A stretch of DNA of 51,448 bases from positions 1 through 51,448 of the forward strand of contig JAFVGK010000159.1 in assembly GCA_017475035.1 (NCBI GenBank), given 5' to 3'. The notes under the pieces are model-generated. The model was not told where the DNA came from and did no database searches. It was given only the letters and a program-made list of their open reading frames with translations. Numbering within the stretch: the stretch's first letter is position 1; each line of letters opens with the position of its first letter. The DNA comes from Blautia sp. Lineage in GTDB: Bacteria > Bacillota > Clostridia > Lachnospirales > Lachnospiraceae. Shown here piece by piece: positions 34,118 through 41,741 of this stretch. A program made the translations under genes and the position numbers.

Positions 34118-34702
34118 ATGAGCAGCTGTATTGTTTGCAATCAGGCCGCCGGCAGAAAACTGCTTACATTTCGTGCGCTGGAGGTACAGACCCTTCCGAT
34201 TCGTGATATCGGAGGAGAAAGAAAAGTGCAGGCACTGGGATCATTTCATGAGTTTTGTGTCTGTGAAAACTGCGCGAAGGCACGAAAGGAAAGAAACCTT
34301 GATGTCGGGAAAACAATCCGGAAAAAGATGATGTGCTTTGGGGCTGTCAGTGTCGCAGGGATCCTTCTGATTGTCGCGGATATTCTGCTTTTGCGCAGGG
34401 ACAGAGTTTTTTTTATGCTTGGTCTGTTTGCTGTCCTGTGCGGCATTCTCGGCTGCGTACAGTCATATCGGGAGGCAAAACAGAAAAGAGATTCCCTGAA
34501 CAGGATGAAGGAAGAAGAAGCCGTGCTTGATTCTGCGTGGGAGCTGGTCGTGGAACATGCGCCTAAGAAGGACGGAGACCAGGATCTTACATATATCCCG
34601 GTAACTAAGAAAACTCTTTCCTATAAAAACGGGGATATCATGATTGCTTATAACCTCTTGCCGGAAATTGCCGTGGAGGCACATAAGAGAATTCATTCCT
34701 GA
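34118..34702 (+). CDS. Zinc-ribbon membrane protein of unknown function
   Basis: A 194-aa protein that I cannot assign. The N-terminus has CIVC (residues 4-7) and FCVCENC (about 47-53), a likely four-cysteine zinc site on the cytoplasmic side. Two membrane spans follow (about 72-90 and 95-115), then a charged cytoplasmic region rich in Lys and Glu. GGAGGAGG lies 6 bp before the ATG. It is followed by a terminator, and the repeat cluster at 33895-34089 separates it from azlD. It is likely a separate unit or a weakly linked third gene of the azlCD transcript. Confidence 0.75.
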   Translation: MSSCIVCNQAAGRKLLTFRALEVQTLPIRDIGGERKVQALGSFHEFCVCENCAKARKERNLDVGKTIRKKMMCFGAVSVAGILLIVADILLLRRDRVFFMLGLFAVLCGILGCVQSYREAKQKRDSLNRMKEEEAVLDSAWELVVEHAPKKDGDQDLTYIPVTKKTLSYKNGDIMIAYNLLPEIAVEAHKRIHS

Positions 34703-34718
34703 AGCCGAAGGGATACAA

Positions 34719-34770
34719 AAGGTCTGAAGCGGCTCCGGCTCTTTCGGAGACACTTCAGACCTTATGTCTT
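34719..34770. terminator. Bidirectional terminator
   Basis: AAGGTCTGAAG (34719-34729) pairs with CTTCAGACCTT (34753-34763), with an inner CCG/CGG stem. It lies between the zinc-ribbon gene and the convergent aminotransferase gene. Confidence 0.75.
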
Positions 34771-34811
34771 TCAAGGGGAATGGCCAGGCTGTAGTTTTAT
34801 TCCTGTTTTTC

Positions 34812-36068
34812 TTATCCCAGGATTCCGCTTTTCTTTACAGCGGCCAGAGCCTGTTTTATCTGATCCGGCGGAAGAACCAGCGCAAACCGGACATATCCTT
34901 CTCCATGAGGACCAAAACTGCTGCCGGGTGTACACAGAACCCCTGCTTTGTTCAGAAGATCCATACAAAAATCCATGCTGGAGCCTGATTTTGTCTTCGG
35001 CAGCCCGGCTGCCGGAGCAGCAGAATCGCCATCAGAAGGCCTTGAGTCAACGTTCAGAGCTGTGTTATGGGAGGCGGCATAGGATTCGGGAATCGGTGCC
35101 CAGACAAACATGCTTCCGTCAGCATCCGGAATATTCCATCCGATCTCTCTGGCTCCGCCGCAGAGAGCGTCGCGCCGCTCTTCATAATCCTTGCATTGTT
35201 GTTTAACCTGTTCAAGGGATCCCTTGAGGGCTGCGACCGCTGCTTTCTGGATAGGAAGAAACATTCCGAAATCGATCTGGCTCCTCAGGAGCTTTACGGC
35301 CTGGATGACATCCCTTCGGCCGATCAGGAAGCTGATCCGTGCACCGGTAACATTAAATGATTTGGAGAGGCTGAAAAACTCAACTCCCACATCCATAGCC
35401 TCAGGGGTGCCAAGGAAGCTTTTTCCCTCCGTGCCGGAGAAGATAATATCACTGTAAGCGTTGTCATGAATGATCAGGATATCATTTGCCTTTGCCCAGG
35501 CAACGAGCTTTTCATAGAAGGCAGGGGTTGCTATGGAACCGACCGGATTGGCAGGAAGATTGACGATCATTGCTTTGGCTTTCTTTGCGACTTCCTCCGG
35601 TATCCCCTCCAGCCAGGGCAGAAAACCATGTTCCTTTGTCAGGGGATAATACCAGGGCTCTGCTTCCGCCAGAAAAACGCCTGCCTGGAATACGGGATAG
35701 CACGGATCCGGAAGAAGGATCGTATCGCCCGGGTTTAATAACGCCAGGCACAAATGTCCCGTGCCTTCCTGCGTTCCGTAACAGCTCATGATCTGATCCG
35801 GTGAAATCGCAACACCGAAACGTTTTTGATAATATTCACATACCGCGTCCAGCAGCTCCGGTATATCCCTGAGAGAATATTTCCAGGATGCGGGATCTTT
35901 AGCGCTTTCGATTAAAGCCTCCATGATATGTTCCGGTGGTGTGAAATCCGGTGTGCCGATGCTGAGATTATAAATCTTTTTTCCCTGTCTTTCCAATTCC
36001 AGTCTTTTCTCGTTCAGTGAAGCGAAAATTTCATCGCCGAACCTCTGTATCCGGTTTGCAAATTCCAT
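34812..36068 (-). CDS. Class I/II PLP aminotransferase with an in-frame repeat insertion
   Basis: A 418-aa fold-type I aminotransferase, similar to LL-diaminopimelate/aspartate-type enzymes. The PLP lysine is in SLSKSFNVTGARISF. The cofactor pocket shows YGTQEGTGH and the DNAYSD Asp, and the C-terminal FGPHGEGYVRFAL carries the carboxylate-binding Arg. Between PIPESY and SMDFCMDLL, where relatives normally run straight on, about 31 extra residues rich in Ala, Ser and Asp are encoded by a family A repeat (34986-35078) read in antisense. The frame is intact. The insert lies in the C-terminal small domain, where a surface loop might tolerate it; activity is unproven. ATG 36068 follows AGGAGG. 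Substrate is uncertain. Confidence 0.88.
   Translation of the reverse strand: MEFANRIQRFGDEIFASLNEKRLELERQGKKIYNLSIGTPDFTPPEHIMEALIESAKDPASWKYSLRDIPELLDAVCEYYQKRFGVAISPDQIMSCYGTQEGTGHLCLALLNPGDTILLPDPCYPVFQAGVFLAEAEPWYYPLTKEHGFLPWLEGIPEEVAKKAKAMIVNLPANPVGSIATPAFYEKLVAWAKANDILIIHDNAYSDIIFSGTEGKSFLGTPEAMDVGVEFFSLSKSFNVTGARISFLIGRRDVIQAVKLLRSQIDFGMFLPIQKAAVAALKGSLEQVKQQCKDYEERRDALCGGAREIGWNIPDADGSMFVWAPIPESYAASHNTALNVDSRPSDGDSAAPAAGLPKTKSGSSMDFCMDLLNKAGVLCTPGSSFGPHGEGYVRFALVLPPDQIKQALAAVKKSGILG
34986..35078 (+). repeat. Family A element inserted in frame in the aminotransferase gene (copy A7)
   Basis: Plus strand reads GATTTTGTCTTCGGCAGCCC, GCTGCCGGAGCAGCAGAATC, GCCATCAGAAGG, TTGAGTCAACGTTCAGAG and GTGTTATGGGAGGCGG. 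It matches copy A2 (5952-6045) across about 30 bp at the right end with two changes. It is antisense to the gene and adds no stop codon. Confidence 0.92.
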
Positions 36069-36104
36069 AGTGAACCTCCTGAGGGTGTGCTGTTTTGATA
36101 AAAA

Positions 36105-36133
36105 AGTATAGCAGAAGAAAAACCTGCTGGCAA
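36105..36133 (-). promoter_or_regulatory. Aminotransferase promoter
   Basis: Minus strand TTGCCA (36128-36133), 17-bp spacer, TATACT (36105-36110). It lies 37 bp upstream of the start codon. Confidence 0.78.
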
Positions 36134-36218
36134 GCTTTTGACAGTTTTTCCGCTTTGATTGTTAAACAATCCACAATATTTTTATTACTTTCTTAAGTGG
36201 TAAAATACTTACAGATAC

Positions 36219-36247
36219 TTTACGGATTAAAAAAAATGCTGTATAAT
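36219..36247 (+). promoter_or_regulatory. Malic enzyme promoter candidate
   Basis: TTTACG (36219-36224), 17-bp spacer, TATAAT (36242-36247). The palindrome GATTGTTAAACAATC lies about 50 bp upstream of the -35 box and could be an activator or repressor site. Confidence 0.6.
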
Positions 36248-36376
36248 GTGACTATCGTTTTGCCTGAGGGCAATGCATACATGGTCACTATATACAAAAT
36301 GACAGAGGGATACGAAGCGATGCCTGACAGTGTTAAGGCTTGTTTTCCCTCAGGACTCAGAAGAGGAGGAAAAAAG

Positions 36377-37549
36377 ATGAATTACGCAGAAGAATCCTTA
36401 AGGCTTCATGGAGAATGGAAGGGCAAGATCGAGGTGATCTCCCGTGTACCGGTTAAGACGAAGGACGATCTCTCCCTTGCTTATACGCCTGGTGTAGCAG
36501 AGCCGTGTCTTGAGATTCAGAAGGACGTAAATAAGTCTTATGAGCTGACTCGCCGTCATAATCTTTGCGCCGTTATTACTGACGGGACAGCTGTACTCGG
36601 ACTTGGCGACATCGGACCGGAGGCAGGTATGCCTGTCATGGAAGGTAAATGTGTCCTGTTTAAGTCCTTTGGTGATGTGGATGCATTCCCTCTCTGTGTC
36701 AAGACAAAGGATGTAGATGAGTTTGTCCGGACAGTCGCTTTGATTTCCGGTTCCTTCGGCGGCATTAACCTGGAGGATATCGCGGCTCCCCGGTGCTTCG
36801 AGATCGAGCGCAAGCTGAAGGAATGCACGGATATTCCTATTTTCCATGACGATCAGCATGGTACCGCGGTTATTACGCTGGCAGGTCTTTTAAATGCATT
36901 GAAAGTTGTCGGAAAGAAGAAAGAGGAAGTAAAGATCGTTACCTCCGGCGCCGGCGCTGCTGCGATCGCTATCGTAAAGCTTCTCCTCTCCGCAGGTTTT
37001 CAGAATGTCGTTATGTGTGACCGTAAAGGCGCGATTTATGAGGGCAGAGATGGTCTGAACTGGATCAAGGAAGAGATGGCCCTGGTTACGAATAAGGAAA
37101 AGAAGGCAGGCAGCCTTGCGGATATGCTGGTTGGAGCAGATGTCTTCATCGGCGTTTCCGCTCCCGGTACGGTTACGACGGAAATGGTTAAGACCATGAA
37201 TAAGGATGCCATCGTATTTGCCTGCGCAAATCCGACCCCGGAGATTTTCCCGGATGACGCAAAGGCTGGCGGAGCTGCCGTTATTTCTACGGGACGCAGC
37301 GATTTCCCGAACCAGATCAATAACGTCCTTGCTTTCCCGGGCATTTTCAGAGGCGCCTTTGACGTCCGTGCAAAGGATATCAATGAAGAGATGAAGATGG
37401 CGGCAGCCAAGGCTCTTGCTGATCTCATTTCTGATGATGAGTTGAGCGCCGATTATATTATTCCTTACGCCTTCGATCCGAAGGTCGGTCCTGCGGTAGC
37501 AAAGGCCGTCGCCCAGGCTGCCATTGACAGCGGAGTTGCAAGAATCTGA
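36377..37549 (+). CDS. NAD(P)-dependent malic enzyme
   Basis: A 390-aa malic enzyme that oxidatively decarboxylates malate to pyruvate and CO2. Active-site marks are Tyr in LAYTPGVAEP, Lys in VMEGKCVLFKSFG and the metal-binding IFHDDQHGTA. The dinucleotide loop SGAGAAAIA follows. It is the short bacterial form, without a phosphotransacetylase extension. ATG 36377 follows GAGGAGG; the frame runs further upstream through the promoter. With the carrier and two-component pair downstream it forms a malate uptake-and-use module. Cofactor preference is not certain from sequence. Confidence 0.93.
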   Translation: MNYAEESLRLHGEWKGKIEVISRVPVKTKDDLSLAYTPGVAEPCLEIQKDVNKSYELTRRHNLCAVITDGTAVLGLGDIGPEAGMPVMEGKCVLFKSFGDVDAFPLCVKTKDVDEFVRTVALISGSFGGINLEDIAAPRCFEIERKLKECTDIPIFHDDQHGTAVITLAGLLNALKVVGKKKEEVKIVTSGAGAAAIAIVKLLLSAGFQNVVMCDRKGAIYEGRDGLNWIKEEMALVTNKEKKAGSLADMLVGADVFIGVSAPGTVTTEMVKTMNKDAIVFACANPTPEIFPDDAKAGGAAVISTGRSDFPNQINNVLAFPGIFRGAFDVRAKDINEEMKMAAAKALADLISDDELSADYIIPYAFDPKVGPAVAKAVAQAAIDSGVARI

Positions 37550-37553
37550 TGAG

Positions 37554-37583
37554 GCAGAATCAGGCTTCTGTCGATGCTGTCAT
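37554..37583 (+). repeat. Family B element, right end (copy B5)
   Basis: Reads GCAGAATCAGGCTTCTGTCG then ATGCTGTCAT. It starts 4 bp after the malic enzyme stop and ends just before the AAAGGAC ribosome-binding site of the carrier gene. Confidence 0.75.
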
Positions 37584-37606
37584 AAATATGTGAAAGGACG
37601 AAAACA

Positions 37607-38989
37607 ATGGAGAAAAAAGAATTCAGACTCTTTAATATGCCGTGGAAAATGTTTGCATTTATCTCGGTCATTATTCTGATTGCGACTTATATCGGAGTTC
37701 TTCCTGTCGGCATGACCGGATGCTTTGCGTTTATGATCGTGGTAGGCACCTGGCTTGACCTGATCGGCAATAAGACGCCGATTATCAAGGATTTCTTTGG
37801 CGGCGGCGCGATCGTCGTTCTCTTTGGTGTTGCTGCGCTGCATTATTTCCATCTGCTTCCGGAAACCATCACGGACGCGGAGGGAAACGCTGTCGCTTAT
37901 ATGCAGCTCTGGAAGAGCTATGATCTTGTAGGCAGCATCAATTCCTTCTTTAAGCCGACAGGCGCATTCCTGGATTGGTATATTGCGGCTTTGATCACAG
38001 GCTCAATTCTTGGTATGAACCGTAAGCTCCTGATCAAGGCTGCGGCAAGATATTTCCCGGCTATCTTTGGCGGACTGGTTCTGGCCTTTGGTCTTTGCAT
38101 GGGTGTTGCCCATGTGATGGAATATGGCGATATCAAGGCTCTCCTTCTGATTGCTCTGCCGATCATGGGCGGCGGTATGGGCGCCGGCGCGTCACCATTG
38201 TCCAAGATTTTTGACGCTTCAGGTACTATGACCGCTTCGGAGGCATTGTCTGTCATGACGCCTGCGGTTGCCATCGGCAATGCGATTTCGATTGTATTGG
38301 GCGGTCTGCTCGTAAAGATCCTCCGCGGCAAATGGTGGAACGGCAACGGCCAGTTGATGCAGTCTTCTGCCATGGATCCTGCTGAGCTGGAGATCAGCCC
38401 GGAGATGCAGGCAAAGAGAGACGCGGTCACTGTGACGAATCTTGGTATCGGTCTTTTGATTTCAGGAGCATTCTTCAGCTGGGGTTACATTCTGTCCAGT
38501 ATCTGGAGCCTTCTGGTTCCGAGCGTGACGATCCATGCTTATGCGTTTATGATCATCACGGTTGCTGTCTTTAAGATCGGCAACTTTATGCCGGAGTGGG
38601 CTGAGATCGCATGCTATCAGTGGTTCCAGTTTATCATGAAAAACCTTACAAATGTTCTTTTGTTCGGTATCGGTCTTTGCTATCTGGATCTGGGACAGGT
38701 CATCAGCAGCTTCTCCTGGACATACCTGGCTCTTTGCGGTGTCACTGTTATCGGCGCATTCTTTGGCGCTGCTCTTGTCGGTAAGATTGTAGGCTTCTAT
38801 CCTGTTGAAGCAGGTGTTACTGCAGGTCTTTGCATGTCCAACATGGGCGGAACCGGTGACGTAGCCGTTCTTTCCGCCGCGGATCGTATGGAACTGATGC
38901 CTTTTGCACAGATTTCGTCCCGACTCGGCGGAGCGATCATTCTGCTTCTGGGCTCATTGCTTCTTTCAACACTGGGCGGCATGCTTTGA
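37607..38989 (+). CDS. 2-hydroxycarboxylate transporter family carrier (Na+/malate or citrate type)
   Basis: A 460-aa integral membrane carrier with about eleven spans. The two family re-entrant loop motifs are present as MGGGMGAGASPLS and MSNMGGTGDVAVL (GGxG). 2HCT proteins move malate, citrate or lactate, often by Na+ symport or by exchange. The malic enzyme gene 57 bp upstream suggests malate. AAAGGAC precedes ATG 37607. Two hairpins after the stop separate it from the regulator gene. Confidence 0.92.
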   Translation: MEKKEFRLFNMPWKMFAFISVIILIATYIGVLPVGMTGCFAFMIVVGTWLDLIGNKTPIIKDFFGGGAIVVLFGVAALHYFHLLPETITDAEGNAVAYMQLWKSYDLVGSINSFFKPTGAFLDWYIAALITGSILGMNRKLLIKAAARYFPAIFGGLVLAFGLCMGVAHVMEYGDIKALLLIALPIMGGGMGAGASPLSKIFDASGTMTASEALSVMTPAVAIGNAISIVLGGLLVKILRGKWWNGNGQLMQSSAMDPAELEISPEMQAKRDAVTVTNLGIGLLISGAFFSWGYILSSIWSLLVPSVTIHAYAFMIITVAVFKIGNFMPEWAEIACYQWFQFIMKNLTNVLLFGIGLCYLDLGQVISSFSWTYLALCGVTVIGAFFGAALVGKIVGFYPVEAGVTAGLCMSNMGGTGDVAVLSAADRMELMPFAQISSRLGGAIILLLGSLLLSTLGGML

Positions 38990-39037
38990 TGTTTATGAAC
39001 AGAAATCAGTGCAACATTTGATATAGGGAAGGAAAGG

Positions 39038-39078
39038 CAAAGGCTGTCATGGGGAGATTCCCATGGCAGCCTTTGTTC
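39038..39078 (+). terminator. Terminator after the 2HCT carrier gene
   Basis: Perfect 16-bp arms CAAAGGCTGTCATGGG (39038-39053) and CCCATGGCAGCCTTTG (39060-39075), followed by TTC. The T-tract is poor, but the stem is long. Confidence 0.7.
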
Positions 39079-39087
39079 TATGGCAGG

Positions 39088-39116
39088 GGGCAGGACGCCT
39101 TCCTCTGCCCTGTTTT
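39088..39116 (+). terminator. Second hairpin before the response regulator gene
   Basis: GGGCAG (39088-39093) pairs with CTGCCC (39105-39110), followed by TGTTTT. In tandem with the hairpin at 39038 it may limit read-through into the regulator gene. Confidence 0.55.
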
Positions 39117-39174
39117 AACTGTTATGGGCGGCGGCCGGGATTATTATCTTGAAGTGAAGAGAAAGGGGTGTGTC

Positions 39175-39864
39175 ATGTACCGAACGATCATCATTGAGGA
39201 TGACCCGATGGTTGCATCGATCAACAGGCAATACCTGCAGTCGGATTCCCGTTTTGTTCTGGATGCCATTTTCGGGAACGGGGGCGAAGCGATTGAATAT
39301 ATGGAAGGAAATAAAGTAGATCTGGCAATTGTGGATTATTATATGCCGCTTATGAATGGAATGGAGTTTATCCAGACATGCCATATGAAAGGATTTTCGG
39401 TGGCAATGATCATGATTACCGCAGCCAGTTCTGCCGGGGAGATTGCGGAATTATTTTCTCTGGGGATTTTGGATTACATTGTAAAACCCTTTACGTTTGA
39501 GAGATTTCGGGAATCCTTGAATAAGTTTATTATGGTGCAGGAACTGCGGTCCAGTGATTCCAGACTTTCACAGGAAGAGATTGACAGTCTGATCGCAGGA
39601 AGAATCCCTTCGCTCACGACGGTACATAATATGGATAAAGCGCAGGTAAAGGGGATACAGGCGCAGACTCTGGAGCTTCTGAGAGATCATTTAAGAGCGC
39701 ATAAAGAAATATTTCTGAGCAGTGATGATATATCCAAAGAAGTCTCTCTGTCCCGCATCACAATCCGCAGATACTTAAACTATCTGCTGGAAATGGGAGA
39801 AATACAAAGCATGGTGGATTATTCTACCGGAGGAAGGCCGTCCATCCGGTACCGGCTGATCTGA
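39175..39864 (+). CDS. Response regulator, DcuR/CitB type
   Basis: A 229-aa two-component regulator. The receiver domain (1-120) has IIEDDPMV, phospho-acceptor Asp54 in IVDYYMPLMNGMEF, and Lys in DYIVKPFTFERF. The C-terminal domain (about 165-229) is the helix-turn-helix of the CitB/DcuR class (SSDDISKEVSLSRITIRRYLNYL). ATG 39175 follows AAAGGGG. The paired kinase follows at 40000. Such pairs respond to external C4-dicarboxylates or citrate, and here probably control the malate carrier and malic enzyme, and possibly the ABC operon downstream. Confidence 0.9.
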   Translation: MYRTIIIEDDPMVASINRQYLQSDSRFVLDAIFGNGGEAIEYMEGNKVDLAIVDYYMPLMNGMEFIQTCHMKGFSVAMIMITAASSAGEIAELFSLGILDYIVKPFTFERFRESLNKFIMVQELRSSDSRLSQEEIDSLIAGRIPSLTTVHNMDKAQVKGIQAQTLELLRDHLRAHKEIFLSSDDISKEVSLSRITIRRYLNYLLEMGEIQSMVDYSTGGRPSIRYRLI

Positions 39865-39962
39865 GTTTTCTGATTCAGGCAGCATAAGGATTATGTCAGA
39901 AATTGCTGTCCCGAATTACTTGTCTGTTTGTCCGGGAGTATACCTCAGAAATCAGTTACATA

Positions 39963-39984
39963 GCAATCGGGCTTTTGTCGATGT
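39963..39984 (+). repeat. Family B element, right-end fragment (copy B6)
   Basis: Reads GCAATCGGGCTTTTGTCGAT then GT. It lies about 6 bp before the AGAGGAAA ribosome-binding site of the kinase gene. It is short and may be a decayed copy. Confidence 0.6.
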
Positions 39985-39999
39985 AAAGAGGAAATCCAA

Positions 40000-41592
40000 A
40001 TGAAACAGAAAAAACGGCTGACTATTTCAGGAAGGATGTACATCTCTGTCCTTCTCCTGATTGTTTTAACGATTTTGTCTACGGGTGGTATCTGCCTGAA
40101 TTACGCGCTCAAGATAAAAAACGCAGATCAGGATGTCGTGATTACGGATTTTGCGGAAATGGTCGCGTGCATGCCGGAAGTAAGAGACATGCTGAAAAAG
40201 GGGAAATCGGACCCGCAGCTGTGCGCGCAGCTGGATATGCTGACCTCCTGCATTTCCAACCTGGATATTATTGTAATCTGTGACGGCCAGAGCAGGCGCT
40301 TTTATCATACAAAACATGACAGGATCGGAGATACCTTCATCGGCAATGATGAAACAGAAATTCTGAAAGGAGCGCTTCCTTATATTTCTGTTGCGACAGG
40401 TACACTTGGCCTCCAGAGAAGAGCCTTTCATGGAGTGACCGGGGAAGACGGGGAGATTCTTGGCTTTGTGATGGCTTCTGTGCTTCAGGGGAATATCAAG
40501 CTGTTTCGCCGTCGGATCATCAGTTCCTTTTTCATTGCCCTTTCTGTAATGATCGGCCTGGGTATCCTGATTGCGGATCTTTATCGAAAAAGGCTGGAAA
40601 AAATACTTCTGGGCTACCGTCCCGAAGAGTTTGTGGATCTTTATATAGAACGGGAAGAAGTGATGAATGCCCTGGATGAGGGGCTTTTTGCCATTGACAC
40701 CGAGGGCAGGGTTATTCTGATGAACTATTCTGCAAAAAGAATGCTGGATCTGAATCCGGAAGAAAACACGGAAGGAAAACTACTCTCGGGTTATTATCCG
40801 GAAACCAGGCTGGTAAATACTGTACATACTGGCATTGCGGAACATGATATTCATTTTACGATCAAAGGCAGGAATATTATTTCCTCCCGTATCCCTGTAA
40901 AAAGAAACGGAAAGATCATCGGAGCGGTTTCAATCTTCCGCAATAAGACAGAAATGACGAAGCTGGCAGAGGAATTAACCGGCGCAAAATATATGGTAGA
41001 TACTTTGCGGGCCGTAAATCATGAGTTTATGAATAAGCTTCATGTGATTCTGGGGCTGCTGGAAATGCAGGAGATCGAACAGGCCAAAGATTATATTCTG
41101 CATACAAGCCTTGCGTCCAGCCAGGCTGTGAGCGATATACACCACCGGGTTCCGATTGCTTCGCTGGCGGCTCTCCTGATCGGAAAGCTTCTCAGAGCGA
41201 ATGAACTGGGGATTACCTTCGTTGTGAAGCAGGACAGTTATTTTGAATCCAAAATAGAAGCGCTTCCGGTGGATTCTTTCATTACACTCGTGGGAAATCT
41301 GGTTGAGAATGCCATGGATGAGTTAAACAGTCATGATTATCCGGTTAAGCGTATTGAACTCGGGATATATACGGAAGAAGGCCATACAACCATTGTCTGT
41401 GATGATACCGGAGGCGGGATTTCCGATGAAATACTGTTTTCCATCTATGATCCTCATACCACGACGAAAGGCGAGGGGCATGGAAACGGTTATGCGTTGA
41501 TGAAAAAAATTATTGACAGGTACGAGGGCACCATCCATATCGATACCGAACCCGGAATGGGAACTTCGGTGGAGATCATTCTGCCGGTTTGA
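40000..41592 (+). CDS. Sensor histidine kinase, DcuS/CitA type
   Basis: A 530-aa membrane kinase. One span (about 14-34) is followed by an extracytoplasmic Cache/PAS sensor (about 40-170), with RRFYHTKHDRIGDTF typical of citrate/C4-dicarboxylate sensors. A second span follows (about 175-195), then a cytoplasmic PAS domain (about 215-320). The phospho-acceptor is His341 in RAVNHEFMNKLHVILG, the CitA/DcuS signature. The ATPase domain has NLVENAMDEL and HGNGYALMKK. The ATG follows AGAGGAAA. It pairs with the response regulator upstream, separated by 135 bp. Confidence 0.93.
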   Translation: MKQKKRLTISGRMYISVLLLIVLTILSTGGICLNYALKIKNADQDVVITDFAEMVACMPEVRDMLKKGKSDPQLCAQLDMLTSCISNLDIIVICDGQSRRFYHTKHDRIGDTFIGNDETEILKGALPYISVATGTLGLQRRAFHGVTGEDGEILGFVMASVLQGNIKLFRRRIISSFFIALSVMIGLGILIADLYRKRLEKILLGYRPEEFVDLYIEREEVMNALDEGLFAIDTEGRVILMNYSAKRMLDLNPEENTEGKLLSGYYPETRLVNTVHTGIAEHDIHFTIKGRNIISSRIPVKRNGKIIGAVSIFRNKTEMTKLAEELTGAKYMVDTLRAVNHEFMNKLHVILGLLEMQEIEQAKDYILHTSLASSQAVSDIHHRVPIASLAALLIGKLLRANELGITFVVKQDSYFESKIEALPVDSFITLVGNLVENAMDELNSHDYPVKRIELGIYTEEGHTTIVCDDTGGGISDEILFSIYDPHTTTKGEGHGNGYALMKKIIDRYEGTIHIDTEPGMGTSVEIILPV

Positions 41593-41615
41593 GAAAGCCT
41601 TTTTTTGATTCGTAC

Positions 41616-41644
41616 TTGTCAGATTTCATCATAAATGTTATCAT
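41616..41644 (+). promoter_or_regulatory. Promoter of the ABC importer operon
   Basis: TTGTCA (41616-41621), 17-bp spacer, TATCAT (41639-41644). Direct repeats of ATCATAA at 41628-41634 and 41640-41646 overlap the spacer and -10 box with a 12-bp period; they could be a regulator site. Confidence 0.7.
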
Positions 41645-41741
41645 AAAGAAGAATTTTTTTCATCAGGTTGGATAAAGGGTTTTCCTGAACTCCTTTCCTG
41701 CGTGGAAAAAGAGAATTAAGTATATTAAGGAGGATGAGATC

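Larger units (their letters stand above)
36069..36376. other. Divergent intergenic region, aminotransferase / malic enzyme
   Basis: Holds the aminotransferase promoter (36105-36133, minus), the palindrome GATTGTTAAACAATC (36157-36171), the arms TAAGT/ACTTA (about 36194-36212) and a malic enzyme promoter (36219-36247). The malic enzyme leader of about 120 nt contains CCTGAGGG (36263-36270) and CCCTCAGG (36347-36354), a perfect long-range pair that ends shortly before the ribosome-binding site. The leader is open in frame with malic enzyme, but no conserved protein is seen. Confidence 0.6.

Noticed and set aside
36281-36376. Leader peptide or N-terminal extension of malic enzyme
   Set aside because: The frame is open, but the encoded residues are not like malic enzyme N-termini, and ATG 36377 has a strong GAGGAGG site at the position where conserved sequence starts.
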